From the NCBI RefSeq assembly GCF_014205215.1, contig NZ_JACHNC010000001.1, positions 2,113,001 to 2,177,000 of the forward strand: a stretch of DNA of 64,000 bases, given 5' to 3'. The notes beneath the pieces were generated by a model. The model was not told where the DNA came from. It did no database searches and was given only the letters and a program-made list of their open reading frames with translations. Positions 23,234 through 31,183 of the stretch are shown here, piece by piece. Origin of the DNA: Actinoplanes lobatus (GTDB lineage Bacteria; Actinomycetota; Actinomycetes; Mycobacteriales; Micromonosporaceae). Position 1 is the stretch's first letter. The number at the start of each line of letters is the position of its first letter. The position numbers and the translations under genes are program-made.

Positions 23234-23677
23234 TCACTCGGTCGGCGGATTGAGGATCATCTGGGGGCCGGCTCCGCTGACCGCGAGACGGTCGCTCGGG
23301 TTGACCAGCTTGCAGCGTTGCAGCGACAGGCAGCCGCAGCCGATGCAGCCGCTGAGCTGGTCGCGGAGGCGTTCCAGTACGCCGATCCGCTCCTGGAGGC
23401 GGTAACGCCAGCGGGCCGAGAGCCGGGACCAGTCGGCCTTCGTGGGGGTGCGGTTCTCCGGCAGGGAGGCGAGCGCCTCGCGGATCTCGTCGAGCGAGAC
23501 CCCGACCTGCTGGGCGATCTTGATGAAGGCGACCCGGCGCAGTTCGGCCCGGTCGTACCGTCGCTGGTTGCCGCTGGTGCGGGAGGCGTGGATCAGGCCC
23601 TCCCGTTCGTAGAAGCGCAACGCGGAGGGCGCCACACCGCTGCGGGCGGAGAGTTCCCCGATGGTGAGGTGCTCCAT
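23234..23677 (-). CDS. soxR: Redox-sensing regulator SoxR
   Basis: A 147-residue MerR-family protein from ATG 23677 (AGGGAG upstream). The winged helix is at 3-70 (LTIGELSARSGVAPSALRFY), a dimerisation helix follows, and the cysteines C111, C114, C116 and C122 have the exact C-x2-C-x-C-x5-C spacing of the SoxR [2Fe-2S] cluster. In actinomycetes SoxR responds to redox-active metabolites and activates a few reductase or oxygenase genes. A palindrome lies in the 41-base gap to the divergent transketolase gene, which is therefore the likely target. Confidence 0.93.
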   Translation of the reverse strand: MEHLTIGELSARSGVAPSALRFYEREGLIHASRTSGNQRRYDRAELRRVAFIKIAQQVGVSLDEIREALASLPENRTPTKADWSRLSARWRYRLQERIGVLERLRDQLSGCIGCGCLSLQRCKLVNPSDRLAVSGAGPQMILNPPTE

Positions 23678-23692
23678 CCCCACTCCCTTGAG

Positions 23693-23708
23693 TTGAAGTG
23701 AACTTCAA
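23693..23708. promoter_or_regulatory. SoxR-box candidate
   Basis: TTGAAGT-GA-ACTTCAA is a palindrome with perfect 7-bp arms, sitting in the gap between divergent soxR and transketolase genes. Its core AAGT..ACTT resembles known SoxR sites (CCTCAAGTTAACTTGAGG). MerR-family proteins bind such a palindrome between the -35 and -10 elements of an over-spaced promoter. Confidence 0.65.
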
Positions 23709-23718
23709 GTTGCAGTCT

Positions 23719-24357
23719 ATGCACATGAAGCTGCTCAGCCGAGTGACCGCCGACGTCAAACACACTCCCAGCGCGCACTCCACGCTGGACGTCCTGTGGG
23801 TTCTCTACGATCGTGTGTTACGCATCACCCCGGAAACGGTCGACGCACCGGACCGGGCCCGCTTCCTGCTCTCCAAGGGGCACGGGCCGGCCGCCTACTA
23901 CGCGGTGCTGGCCGCCAAGGGGTTCATCCCCGAGGAGTGGCTCGACGACATGGGCGGGTGGGACAGCCCGCTCGGTCACCACCCGGACCGGATGCTGATC
24001 CCGGGCGTCGAGATCGGCACCGGCTCGCTGGGCCACGGGCTCGGCCTCGCCGTCGGCACCGCGCTCGGGCTGCGGGCGCAGGGATTCCTGGACACCCGGA
24101 CGTTCGTGCTGCTCGGCGACGCGGAACTGGACGAGGGATCGAATCACGAGGCGATCGCGTACGCGGCCGCGATCCGCCTGCCGATCACCGCGATCGTCAT
24201 CGACAACCGGTCCGCGACCCACGGGTGGCCGGGTGGGATCCCGGTCCGGTTCCCGAACTGGGGCGTGTCCGTGGTGAACGGGCGGGATCACGACGAGATC
24301 GAGCGGGCCCTGCGGGTCGTCTCCGACCGGCCGCACCTGGTGGTGGCCTCGGTATGA
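23719..24357 (+). CDS. Transketolase, N-terminal (thiamine-diphosphate) subunit
   Basis: A 212-residue protein from ATG 23719 (ATG 23725 is also possible and neither has a clear ribosome site). It contains the TPP-domain features: LSKGHGPAAYYAVL, then GSLGHGLGLAVGTALG, then the GDAELDEGSNHEAI metal-diphosphate motif and IDNRS. It corresponds to the first half of a one-chain transketolase, with the partner encoded by the next gene, overlapping by ATGA. Split transketolases occur in many bacteria and archaea. Here the position opposite soxR suggests redox-regulated pentose-phosphate or special sugar metabolism. Confidence 0.85.
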   Translation: MHMKLLSRVTADVKHTPSAHSTLDVLWVLYDRVLRITPETVDAPDRARFLLSKGHGPAAYYAVLAAKGFIPEEWLDDMGGWDSPLGHHPDRMLIPGVEIGTGSLGHGLGLAVGTALGLRAQGFLDTRTFVLLGDAELDEGSNHEAIAYAAAIRLPITAIVIDNRSATHGWPGGIPVRFPNWGVSVVNGRDHDEIERALRVVSDRPHLVVASV

Positions 24358-25223
24358 GGGAGACGTTCATCGACACGACCACCGCGATCCTGGACGAGGA
24401 CCCGCGTACCGCCCTGGTGGTCGCGGACATCTCGGCGGCGTCGTTCACCACGGCGCTGCGCCGGCACCCGGACCGGGTCTTCAACGTCGGCATCCGGGAG
24501 CAGCTGATGGCCGGGGTGGGCGGCGGGCTCGCGCTCACCGGGATGCGACCCTACCTGCACTCGTACGCGCCGTTCCTGATCGACCGGGCGTACGAGCAGA
24601 TCAAGCTCGACCTAGGGCACCAGGAGACGGGTGCGGTACTGGTCAGCATCGGCGCCTCGTACGACGCCGCGGCCGAGGGCTATACCCACCAGTCGCCGGG
24701 TGACGTGGCGCTGCTGGACACCCTCGACGGCTGGACCGTGCACGTGCCTGGGCACCGCGACGAGGTGGCCGCGCTGCTGCGGGCGGCGGCCCGGCACGAC
24801 GACCGCGTCTACGTGCGCCTCTCCACGCAGGAGAACGGCCGCGCCTACCCGGACGCCGGCGGCCTGCGGGTGCTGCGCCGGGGCGGGCCGCTGGTGGTGG
24901 CGGTCGGGCCGATGCTGGACCCGGTGCTGGAGGCGACCCTCGGGATGGACGTGACGGTGGCGTACACGAACACGCCCCGGCCGCTGGACACCGACGGGCT
25001 GCGGACGCTCGTCGAGGGTGAGGTCGTGGTGGTCGAGCCGTACCTGGCCGGCACCTCGGCACACCTGGTCGGCCAGGCGCTGAACGGGCTGCCGCACCGG
25101 GCGCTGCACCTGGGCGTGGGCCGGGCCGAGATCCGCCGTTACGGCGGCCGGCAGGACCACGCCCGCGCGCACGGCCTGGATCCGGCCGGGCTGCGCCGCT
25201 CGATCAGCGCGTTCCTGCTCTAG
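24354..25223 (+). CDS. Transketolase, C-terminal (pyrimidine-binding) subunit
   Basis: A 289-residue protein whose ATG overlaps the stop of the first subunit (ATGA). It shows the Pyr-domain pattern: NVGIREQLMAGVGGGLALTG with the catalytic glutamate, then SYAPFLIDRAYEQIKLD, and a C-terminal domain with GPMLDP. Together the two subunits would transfer two-carbon units between sugar phosphates. Its TAG stop codon lies inside the 8-bp target duplication of the insertion sequence that follows two bases later, and the coding sequence is complete. Confidence 0.85.
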   Translation: MRETFIDTTTAILDEDPRTALVVADISAASFTTALRRHPDRVFNVGIREQLMAGVGGGLALTGMRPYLHSYAPFLIDRAYEQIKLDLGHQETGAVLVSIGASYDAAAEGYTHQSPGDVALLDTLDGWTVHVPGHRDEVAALLRAAARHDDRVYVRLSTQENGRAYPDAGGLRVLRRGGPLVVAVGPMLDPVLEATLGMDVTVAYTNTPRPLDTDGLRTLVEGEVVVVEPYLAGTSAHLVGQALNGLPHRALHLGVGRAEIRRYGGRQDHARAHGLDPAGLRRSISAFLL

Positions 25224-25225
25224 AC
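25218..25225. repeat. Left target-site duplication of the IS
   Basis: CTCTAGAC at 25218-25225 directly precedes the left inverted repeat and is repeated at 26736-26743 directly after the right one. The CTAG in it supplies the stop codon of the transketolase gene on the left side. Confidence 0.85.
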
Positions 25226-26735
25226 CCAACGCCGTTCAGTTAGGCCAGCGTCGGGTTCGTCAAGGTCCGTCGGTGATGATGTTGATGGCGATGGTGGCTT
25301 GGTAGGTGCGCCGGTCGATGTTCGGGCCGCGGGCCTGGTATTTGGAGTTCGATCGTTTGATCATGCGGGCTTTCACCCGGATCCGGCGGTCGGGCAGTAG
25401 GTGGTCCAGGACTGCCTGGCCGATCGCGCCGACGAGGTCGACGACGGTGTCGGTGATGATGCCCGCGGCTTGGATGACCTGGTTGCGGGCGGTGATCAAA
25501 GCGGTGGTGAAGCTGGCCCGGTCCGGGTCGAGGCCGGGCCGGGTGTCAGTGGCATCGACCATGGCGGTGCGTAGGAGCTGGTAGACGATCAGCAGCGCGT
25601 GGATCTCCTGGTCGATGCCGTCCGGGGTACGGGCGCGTAGGACCCGGCCACCGAGAATGCTGGACTTCAGCTCCAGGTAGGCGGTCTCGATCTCCCACCG
25701 CTGGTGATACAGCGTGATCAGTTCCCCGGCTGGGTGTCGGCGGGCGTCCAGCAGGGTGGTGATCAGCCGGTAGTCACCGGTGCTCGTGCCGGTGCTGGTC
25801 TTGACCGCGATCCGGGCGTCGATGACCCGCACCCGCACGGTGCCGATCGTGGACAGCCAGGAGCCGTCCCGGTGCCGGGTGATGACCGGCAGGCGGCGGC
25901 CACTCTTGCAGCGGATCAGCAACTCGGCCTTCGTGGCGGCGAGGGTCTTGACCAGATCGGCGGCAGCGTAGTTGCGGTCGGCCAGCAGCAGCATCCCCGC
26001 TTTCAGGCTGCGGGCCAGTACGCGGGCCTGATCGAGTTCGCTGGTGCCGAGCGGGTCGAAAACGGCGTCGATCACCGAGCGGGTGCCGCAGGCCAGCAGA
26101 GCGCTCAGCCGTAGCGTCGGGTAGCCGGCCCCGCCGTGGTTACCGCGCTGTTTGCGGTAGCGGACGCCGACCGCGGCGGCATCGGCGACCGACAGCGTCG
26201 TCCCGTCGACCGCGGTCAGCAGCAGGCCTTGCCAGCGGACCGCTGGGGTGGCCGACGTCGCGGCCGGGCCGCGCAGCAGATCGAACAATGCTCGCAACGG
26301 CGCGGATCCGAGACGCTGCCGGGCCTGCCGCAAAGCACTGGAAGAAGGCTCGGCCAGGCTCAACCCGGCCAGCCCCGCGGTCAACTGTTGCCACACCTGC
26401 AGGTAGCCGTATTCGGCGAACAGCACCCCGGCCAGCAGCAGATACACCACCACCCGGCCCGGCAGCAGCCGTACCCGCTGCTGCACCCGCCCGGTGGCGG
26501 CAAGAACGTCATCGACCATCTCGAACGGAATCAGCCGGGTCAGCTCGCCCAGATGCCCCGGCGCGAACACCCCTGCAGCTACCGTCACGGTGCGGGTTAT
26601 GGCAATCTGATCGAGCAAGCGGAGTCCTGGGGTGGGTTGTCTTGGAGTGACAAACCTCTATACCGGAACTCCGCTTCCTACTTTCTGATCAACACCCTTG
26701 ACGCCAGCCCGGACCGCCTAACTGAACGGCGTTGG
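25226..26735. mobile_element. Complete IS4-family insertion sequence (1510 bp)
   Basis: Bounded by perfect 20-bp inverted repeats (25226-25245, CCAACGCCGTTCAGTTAGGC, and its complement at 26716-26735) and flanked by an 8-bp direct duplication CTCTAGAC. One transposase gene fills it. Intact ends, an intact gene and an exact duplication point to a recent insertion. Confidence 0.93.
25260..26618 (-). CDS. IS4-family DDE transposase
   Basis: A 452-residue transposase read from TTG 26618, seven bases after AGGA. GTG 26588 is an alternative. The DDE residues are visible: aspartate in TAVDGTTLS (about 147), aspartate in LLADRNYAAADL (about 230), and the glutamate of the IS4 signature Y-x2-R-x3-E-x6-K in YHQRWEIETAYLELK (about 320). 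The N-terminal domain of 130 residues is typical of the group. No frameshift or stop is seen, so the element may still move. Confidence 0.93.
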   Translation of the reverse strand: MLDQIAITRTVTVAAGVFAPGHLGELTRLIPFEMVDDVLAATGRVQQRVRLLPGRVVVYLLLAGVLFAEYGYLQVWQQLTAGLAGLSLAEPSSSALRQARQRLGSAPLRALFDLLRGPAATSATPAVRWQGLLLTAVDGTTLSVADAAAVGVRYRKQRGNHGGAGYPTLRLSALLACGTRSVIDAVFDPLGTSELDQARVLARSLKAGMLLLADRNYAAADLVKTLAATKAELLIRCKSGRRLPVITRHRDGSWLSTIGTVRVRVIDARIAVKTSTGTSTGDYRLITTLLDARRHPAGELITLYHQRWEIETAYLELKSSILGGRVLRARTPDGIDQEIHALLIVYQLLRTAMVDATDTRPGLDPDRASFTTALITARNQVIQAAGIITDTVVDLVGAIGQAVLDHLLPDRRIRVKARMIKRSNSKYQARGPNIDRRTYQATIAINIITDGP

Positions 26736-26743
26736 CTCTAGAC
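26736..26743. repeat. Right target-site duplication of the IS
   Basis: The second copy of CTCTAGAC. Its CTAG forms, on the minus strand, the TAG stop of the gene at 26738-27154, so that gene too keeps its natural end. Confidence 0.85.
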
Positions 26744-27154
26744 CAGGGCGGGCTTGTTGACGAACGTGTCGCGGAGCAGCTGCTCGACGCGCCACACCGT
26801 GCCGGAGTCGCCCAGCCGCATCCGGAGCCGCTCCCGGACCCCGTCCATCGCGGTGAAGGCCAGCTCGATGCCCGGCTTGGACAGGTCGAGCCGCCAGGTC
26901 ACGTTGCTCACCTGGCGCAGGTGGGCGTTCAGGTGCAGGCGGGTCCGGTGCAGCGGCCGGGTGTCCTGGGTGACGACCATCCGGCGCCGGGTCAGCAGCA
27001 GGAACCAGTCGCCGGAGAGCGGCGCTCCGGGGCGGACGCACCGGGCCACCAGGATGGCGGGGTCGTCCGGGTCCACACAGTTCCGGAAGATCGGCAGGTG
27101 GTGGTGGGCGCCCGGAAGGGCCGCGGCGTGAAACGTACTGGCGAACACGTCCAT
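26738..27154 (-). CDS. Hypothetical protein, PH-like
   Basis: A 138-residue protein from ATG 27154 with no ribosome site. The sequence alternates short beta strands and has WFLLLTRRRMVVTQDTRPL, TRLHLNAHLRQVSNVTWRLD and GIELAFTAMDGV, the rhythm of a bacterial PH-like domain that binds lipids or proteins, ending in a helix. No signal peptide or membrane segment. It was the convergent neighbour of the split transketolase before the IS arrived, and its stop codon lies in the duplicated target. Confidence 0.55.
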   Translation of the reverse strand: MDVFASTFHAAALPGAHHHLPIFRNCVDPDDPAILVARCVRPGAPLSGDWFLLLTRRRMVVTQDTRPLHRTRLHLNAHLRQVSNVTWRLDLSKPGIELAFTAMDGVRERLRMRLGDSGTVWRVEQLLRDTFVNKPALV

Positions 27155-27262
27155 GCAGTTGTTAACGGAGGATGAATGAACGAGGAGTCGGCCGGTGCCA
27201 CTGAATATCGAATTACAGCGGTAGCTCCGATTTAATGCTGATCATTCTGGGATAGTGGTGCG

Positions 27263-27670
27263 ATGCAATGGCGCGTCAAACCGGCCCTCCCGGCCGCAAA
27301 ATTGATCACCGCGGTCGCCGTGCTCGCGCTCGCCGCCGGATTCGCCGAAGGTGACCCGGCGCGCTGGGCGGTCGCCGCGGTCACCGCCGCGATCCTGGTC
27401 CTCTGGGCGGTCCGCGACCTGGTGGTTCGGGTCCGCCTCGCGGCGGACGACGAGGGCATCACGGTGGTCACCGGAGTCGCCCGCCGCCGGCGAGTGCCCT
27501 GGGCCAAGATCGAGAGGGTACGGGTGGATCGCGCCCACCGCCGCATGCTCCGCGGCGTCCTCCTGGAGATCGACGCCGGCGACGCCATCTACATGCTCGG
27601 TGCGAACGAGCTGGGCGCCGATCCGGACGACGTGGCCGCCCAGCTGGCCGACCTGCGCCCGGTCAGCTGA
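27263..27670 (+). CDS. PH-domain membrane protein
   Basis: A 135-residue protein from ATG 27263, preceded by GATAGT seven bases away, which would fit a leaderless transcript. Two transmembrane segments (about 12-27 and 33-52) are followed by a bacterial PH domain: VRVRLAADDEGITVVTGVAR, then RRVPWAKIERVRVD, then RGVLLEIDAGDAIYML. This is a common actinobacterial family of unknown function. Its stop overlaps the convergent rhomboid gene by eight bases. Confidence 0.75.
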   Translation: MQWRVKPALPAAKLITAVAVLALAAGFAEGDPARWAVAAVTAAILVLWAVRDLVVRVRLAADDEGITVVTGVARRRRVPWAKIERVRVDRAHRRMLRGVLLEIDAGDAIYMLGANELGADPDDVAAQLADLRPVS

Positions 27671-28574
27671 GCAGCGACGCGGTCCGGGCGACCGCGGCGG
27701 CCACGATCAGCGCGAGGATGACCGCGCAGCCGGCGGCCTGCTTGATGGACCGGTGCGGTTGGTGGGAGTAGGCCAGCACGAAGGCCGTCGCGCCGCCCGC
27801 CACCAGGCCGCCGAGGTGCCCGGCGATCGAGATGTTCGGGATGAAGAAGGTGTAGATCAGATTCATGACCAGCAGCGACGTGAACGCGCTGTTGTCCTTC
27901 ACCAGCCGGCGATTGATCACGATGGCACCGATGACCAGGCCGAACGTGGCCGTGGAGGCGCCGGCGGACGCCTGGTTGGCGGGCTGGAAGACGTAGGCCG
28001 CCACGTTGCCGCCGAACCCGGCCAGCAGGTAGAGCGCGGCGAACCGCATCGGGCCGAGCTGGGCCTCCAGATAGCGGCCGACCTGGGCCACCAGCATCAT
28101 GTTGAGCAGCAGGTGCACCACGCCGTAGTGCAGGAACATGGCGGTGACCAGGCGGTACCACTCGCCCTCGGCGACACCGTGGATCTCGCCGCCGTAGATG
28201 GCGTGGCCGAGCACCGCACCGAAGTCGGTGAGCCGGGTGCTGCTGCCGAGCAGGCTGCCGAAGCCGCCGCCACCGCCACCGAGGATGGCCTTTGGGCCAC
28301 CGACGACCGCCGAGGCGATCATGACGAGCGAGTTGACCGCGATGATGGCGGTCGTGACATAGCCGAGCTGGCCGGCGCGACTGCCCCCGAAGGCGGTACG
28401 CGCCGGCCGCTGGCTGCGGCGACCCTCCTTGACGCACTCGGGGCAATGATGGCCCACGACCGCGTCGTTCATGCAACTGGTGCAGATCGGACGGTCACAA
28501 CGACTGCAACTGAGCAGGGTCTCCCGGGACGGATGGCGATAGCACACCGGTGCCGTCGACGGAGCCTCACTCAT
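27663..28574 (-). CDS. Rhomboid-family intramembrane serine protease with B-box-like zinc finger
   Basis: A 303-residue protein from ATG 28574. Residues 10-48 form a zinc-binding head (CYRHPSRETLLSCSRCDRPI, CTSC, HHCPEC). Six or seven membrane helices follow. The catalytic dyad is a serine in GASTATFGLVIG and a histidine in IAGHLGGLVAG. FLHYGVVHLLLNMML is the conserved helix with the HxxxN oxyanion residues. The usual G after the serine is T here, a mild deviation. Rhomboids cut membrane proteins within the bilayer. The zinc head is typical of actinobacterial members. Confidence 0.9.
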   Translation of the reverse strand: MSEAPSTAPVCYRHPSRETLLSCSRCDRPICTSCMNDAVVGHHCPECVKEGRRSQRPARTAFGGSRAGQLGYVTTAIIAVNSLVMIASAVVGGPKAILGGGGGGFGSLLGSSTRLTDFGAVLGHAIYGGEIHGVAEGEWYRLVTAMFLHYGVVHLLLNMMLVAQVGRYLEAQLGPMRFAALYLLAGFGGNVAAYVFQPANQASAGASTATFGLVIGAIVINRRLVKDNSAFTSLLVMNLIYTFFIPNISIAGHLGGLVAGGATAFVLAYSHQPHRSIKQAAGCAVILALIVAAAVARTASLLS

Positions 28575-28596
28575 GTGCCAAAGGTACCTTGAGCGC

Positions 28597-29121
28597 TCAG
28601 TCGCGCGTGATCTCCACCCGCTGGATGACGACGTCCTCACGGGGACGGTCGCCGGGGCCGGTCGGAGTGTTCGCGATCGAATCGACGACCTTGGCCGACT
28701 GCTCGTCGGCCACCTGGCCGAAGATCGTGTGCCGGCGGTTCAGGTGCGGCGTCGGCGCGACCGTGATGAAGAACTGCGACCCGTTGGTGCCCGGTCCCGC
28801 GTTCGCCATGGCGAGCAGGTACGGCCGGTCGAAGAAGAGCTCCGGGTGGAACTCGTCGCCGAACTGGAAGCCGGGGCCGCCACGGCCGGTGCCGGTCGGG
28901 TCACCCATCTGGACCATGAACCCGGCGATGACCCGGTGCGAGATGGTGCCGTCGTAGTACGGCCCACTGCCCGGCTGATTGGTGCGCGGGTCCTTGTATT
29001 CCTTGGTGCCCTCGGCCAGCTCCACGAAGTTGCGGACGGTCGCCGGGGCGTGATCCGGGAAGAGCTGAACCCGGATCGCGCCGTGATTGGTGTGAAGGGT
29101 GGCGTAAAGGTTCTCGGCCAC
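28597..29121 (-). CDS. Cyclophilin-type peptidyl-prolyl isomerase
   Basis: A 174-residue cytoplasmic enzyme from GTG 29121 with GGAG upstream. The active-site blocks are complete: FHRVI-type ISHRVIAGFMVQMGDPTGTG with catalytic arginine, FGDEFHPELFF, LAMANAGPGTNGSQFFITV, and LNRRHTIFGQV. It speeds cis-trans proline isomerisation in folding proteins. It sits 22 bases upstream of the rhomboid gene in the same direction and may be cotranscribed with it. Confidence 0.95.
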   Translation of the reverse strand: MAENLYATLHTNHGAIRVQLFPDHAPATVRNFVELAEGTKEYKDPRTNQPGSGPYYDGTISHRVIAGFMVQMGDPTGTGRGGPGFQFGDEFHPELFFDRPYLLAMANAGPGTNGSQFFITVAPTPHLNRRHTIFGQVADEQSAKVVDSIANTPTGPGDRPREDVVIQRVEITRD

Positions 29122-29249
29122 GGGTACTCCCGTCTGCGGTGATGGGCTTATCTCGTGCAATTCGGATCCTCCCCCATGTCGTGGATCCGGTCGCGCGGGG
29201 GTACCCGAGAAGGCAACATGGCTGGAGAGACCACAGGAGGTGGGCACTG

Positions 29250-29801
29250 GTGTTCGCAACGATTCGCCGTCGGAGCCGGAGGGCTCGGATGCGCAACGAG
29301 CTCGGGCAGAGTGTGGATCACTTCAAGCGCGCGGCCACGATCGCGGCACACGAGACCAGCGCGACCGTCGCACCCACGATCAATGCCGCTCGGGAGCGGG
29401 TCCAGCCGGCTGCCACAGCCGCGCGGGACGCCGCCGCACAGAGCTGGGACAGCGCGCTCGCCGCGCTGGTCGCCGCGTCGGAGAACGTCCGGCACGCCGG
29501 CAAGACCGTCAGCCGCAAGGAGAAGAAGAAGGCCCGCAAACTACAGAGAAAGGCCGACAAGGCGTTCGGGCACAAGCCGAGCCGGGCCGGCCAGCTCGCC
29601 GGGTACGCGTTGCTCGGCACCGCGATCGGGATCAGCGCCGCGTACCTCGTCCGCCGTCGCCGTGAGGCTCAGTGGGCCGAGTACGAGCCCGGCCCGCATT
29701 CCGGTGGGGCCGACGACGCCGCTTTCGAGCCGATGGAGCCGACCGTCTACACGACGTCCAACGGCACCGTGTCGGATCAGACCAAGCAGACCCCTCGGTA
29801 A
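29250..29801 (+). CDS. Helical membrane-tethered protein (DUF5324-like)
   Basis: A 183-residue protein from GTG 29250, nine bases after AGGAGG. After an Arg-rich head, residues 15-105 are long amphipathic helices (HETSATVAPTINAARERVQP and following) with a Lys/Arg-rich stretch (SRKEKKKARKLQRKA), then one hydrophobic segment (AGQLAGYALLGTAIGISAAY) and a charged cytoplasmic tail. This matches a conserved actinobacterial family of unknown function. The last codon lies two bases from the convergent EccB gene. Confidence 0.65.
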   Translation: MFATIRRRSRRARMRNELGQSVDHFKRAATIAAHETSATVAPTINAARERVQPAATAARDAAAQSWDSALAALVAASENVRHAGKTVSRKEKKKARKLQRKADKAFGHKPSRAGQLAGYALLGTAIGISAAYLVRRRREAQWAEYEPGPHSGGADDAAFEPMEPTVYTTSNGTVSDQTKQTPR

Positions 29802-29803
29802 CG

Positions 29804-31135
29804 CTACGACTTGGCGGCCCGGACCGGATCCAACGCCGGTCCGGCCGGCAGGTAGGCGATGAACTGGGCCGGAACGCGTACCGGGCTCGCGCTCGAGTAT
29901 CCGAGCCGGCCCAGCAGCTCGCGGCTCGCCAGCGGATAGAACCGGCCCGCGTCGGTGACCAGGCTGACCGTGCCGCTGCCGGCCGGGGCGTCCGGTGATC
30001 CGGCCGCCTCGACCAGCGCCCCTTTGCCTCGGGCGATGTGCACGAGGTCGACCCGGGCGCCGGTGCCGGGCGCGCTGCCGGCCGGGTAGGTGCTGTTCAC
30101 CCGCAGGGTGTCACCGGTGGCGGCGATGCACGCGCTCTTCGGGGCCTCGGCCAGCGTCGGCACTCCTGCCGGCAGGCCGTCGGCGAACCGGCTCGTCCCG
30201 GTAGGCGAATCGGGCAGCTCCAGGAACTCGGCGCCCACCGTGACCGGCGCCGACAGGTTGTAGACGGCGGCCAGCAGCCGCGCCTGCATCACGGTCAGCG
30301 GCGCGATGCCGTCCGACAGCACCAGCGCGAAGGTCTTGCCGTCCGCGGTGAGCACCTGTCCCACCTTGCGGCCTTCGATCGCCACCGAGTTCCGCCTGAA
30401 GTTCGGGATGACCGGGGCGTCCAGGTCGGGACCGGCCGGGACGGCGTCGACCCAGGCCGCGGAGACCTGCCAGGGGCGGGTGCCGTACCACCCGAGGGCC
30501 CGTTGGACCGCGTCCACCCGGGCGGCCGGGATCAGGAACCGCTTACCGCCGTGCACCAGATGCGTACGCCCGGCGGTGTCCCGGACCAGCAGCCCGGCCG
30601 TCGGAGCGGTGCCACCCGCCGGGGCCGTGCCGATCAGCAGGGTGCTGCGCGGCCGCCCGCCGGACGTGTCGGTGCAGACCGACCAGGTGCCGGTGAGCAG
30701 GTCCTCCGAGGCGGGCAGGGCGTCCGGCGCGTTCGGGATGCCGAGCGGCGCGCCGAGCGGCACCTTCGCCAGCTCGTCCGCCGGGACGGTCTTCAGCTGC
30801 GGCGGGTTGCCGGTTGCCAGCAGCAGGCCGGAGGTGTAGTTGAGCACCGGGTGCAACCTGCCGTCGGCGGGCAGGTAGACGTACCTCGCTCCGGTCTTCT
30901 TCTCGACCAGCACCGAGGTGGCGTCGGTGGCCTTCGCCATGGTGTGGCCGTTGAACAGCCCGTACGCCGCGAAACCGCCCACCGCGAGCGCCGCGGCCAG
31001 CAACCCGATCAGGGCCGTGACACCGGCCCTGCGCAGCGGCGAACGATGCGGGTCCGGGTCATGCGACACCAGCGCCGCCACCACACGCTGCACCGAGTAC
31101 TGATACGAGTGCAGCTCATCCTGACGCGACGGCAC
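29804..31135 (-). CDS. eccB: Type VII secretion component EccB
   Basis: A 443-residue protein from ATG 31135. The N-terminal MPSRQDELHSYQYSVQRVVAAL is the family signature, followed by one transmembrane helix at about 38-60 and a large extracellular part with the R-type repeats of the EccB propeller arm (WSVCTD, CIAATG cysteine pair). EccB forms part of the membrane core of ESX secretion. No EccC, EccD, EccE or mycosin is adjacent, so it is either an orphan or serves a locus elsewhere. Confidence 0.9.
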   Translation of the reverse strand: MPSRQDELHSYQYSVQRVVAALVSHDPDPHRSPLRRAGVTALIGLLAAALAVGGFAAYGLFNGHTMAKATDATSVLVEKKTGARYVYLPADGRLHPVLNYTSGLLLATGNPPQLKTVPADELAKVPLGAPLGIPNAPDALPASEDLLTGTWSVCTDTSGGRPRSTLLIGTAPAGGTAPTAGLLVRDTAGRTHLVHGGKRFLIPAARVDAVQRALGWYGTRPWQVSAAWVDAVPAGPDLDAPVIPNFRRNSVAIEGRKVGQVLTADGKTFALVLSDGIAPLTVMQARLLAAVYNLSAPVTVGAEFLELPDSPTGTSRFADGLPAGVPTLAEAPKSACIAATGDTLRVNSTYPAGSAPGTGARVDLVHIARGKGALVEAAGSPDAPAGSGTVSLVTDAGRFYPLASRELLGRLGYSSASPVRVPAQFIAYLPAGPALDPVRAAKS

Positions 31136-31183
31136 CCCGACACTCTAGGGGTTCCGGTCGATTCTCGTGGGGCCCGCGTGGGA

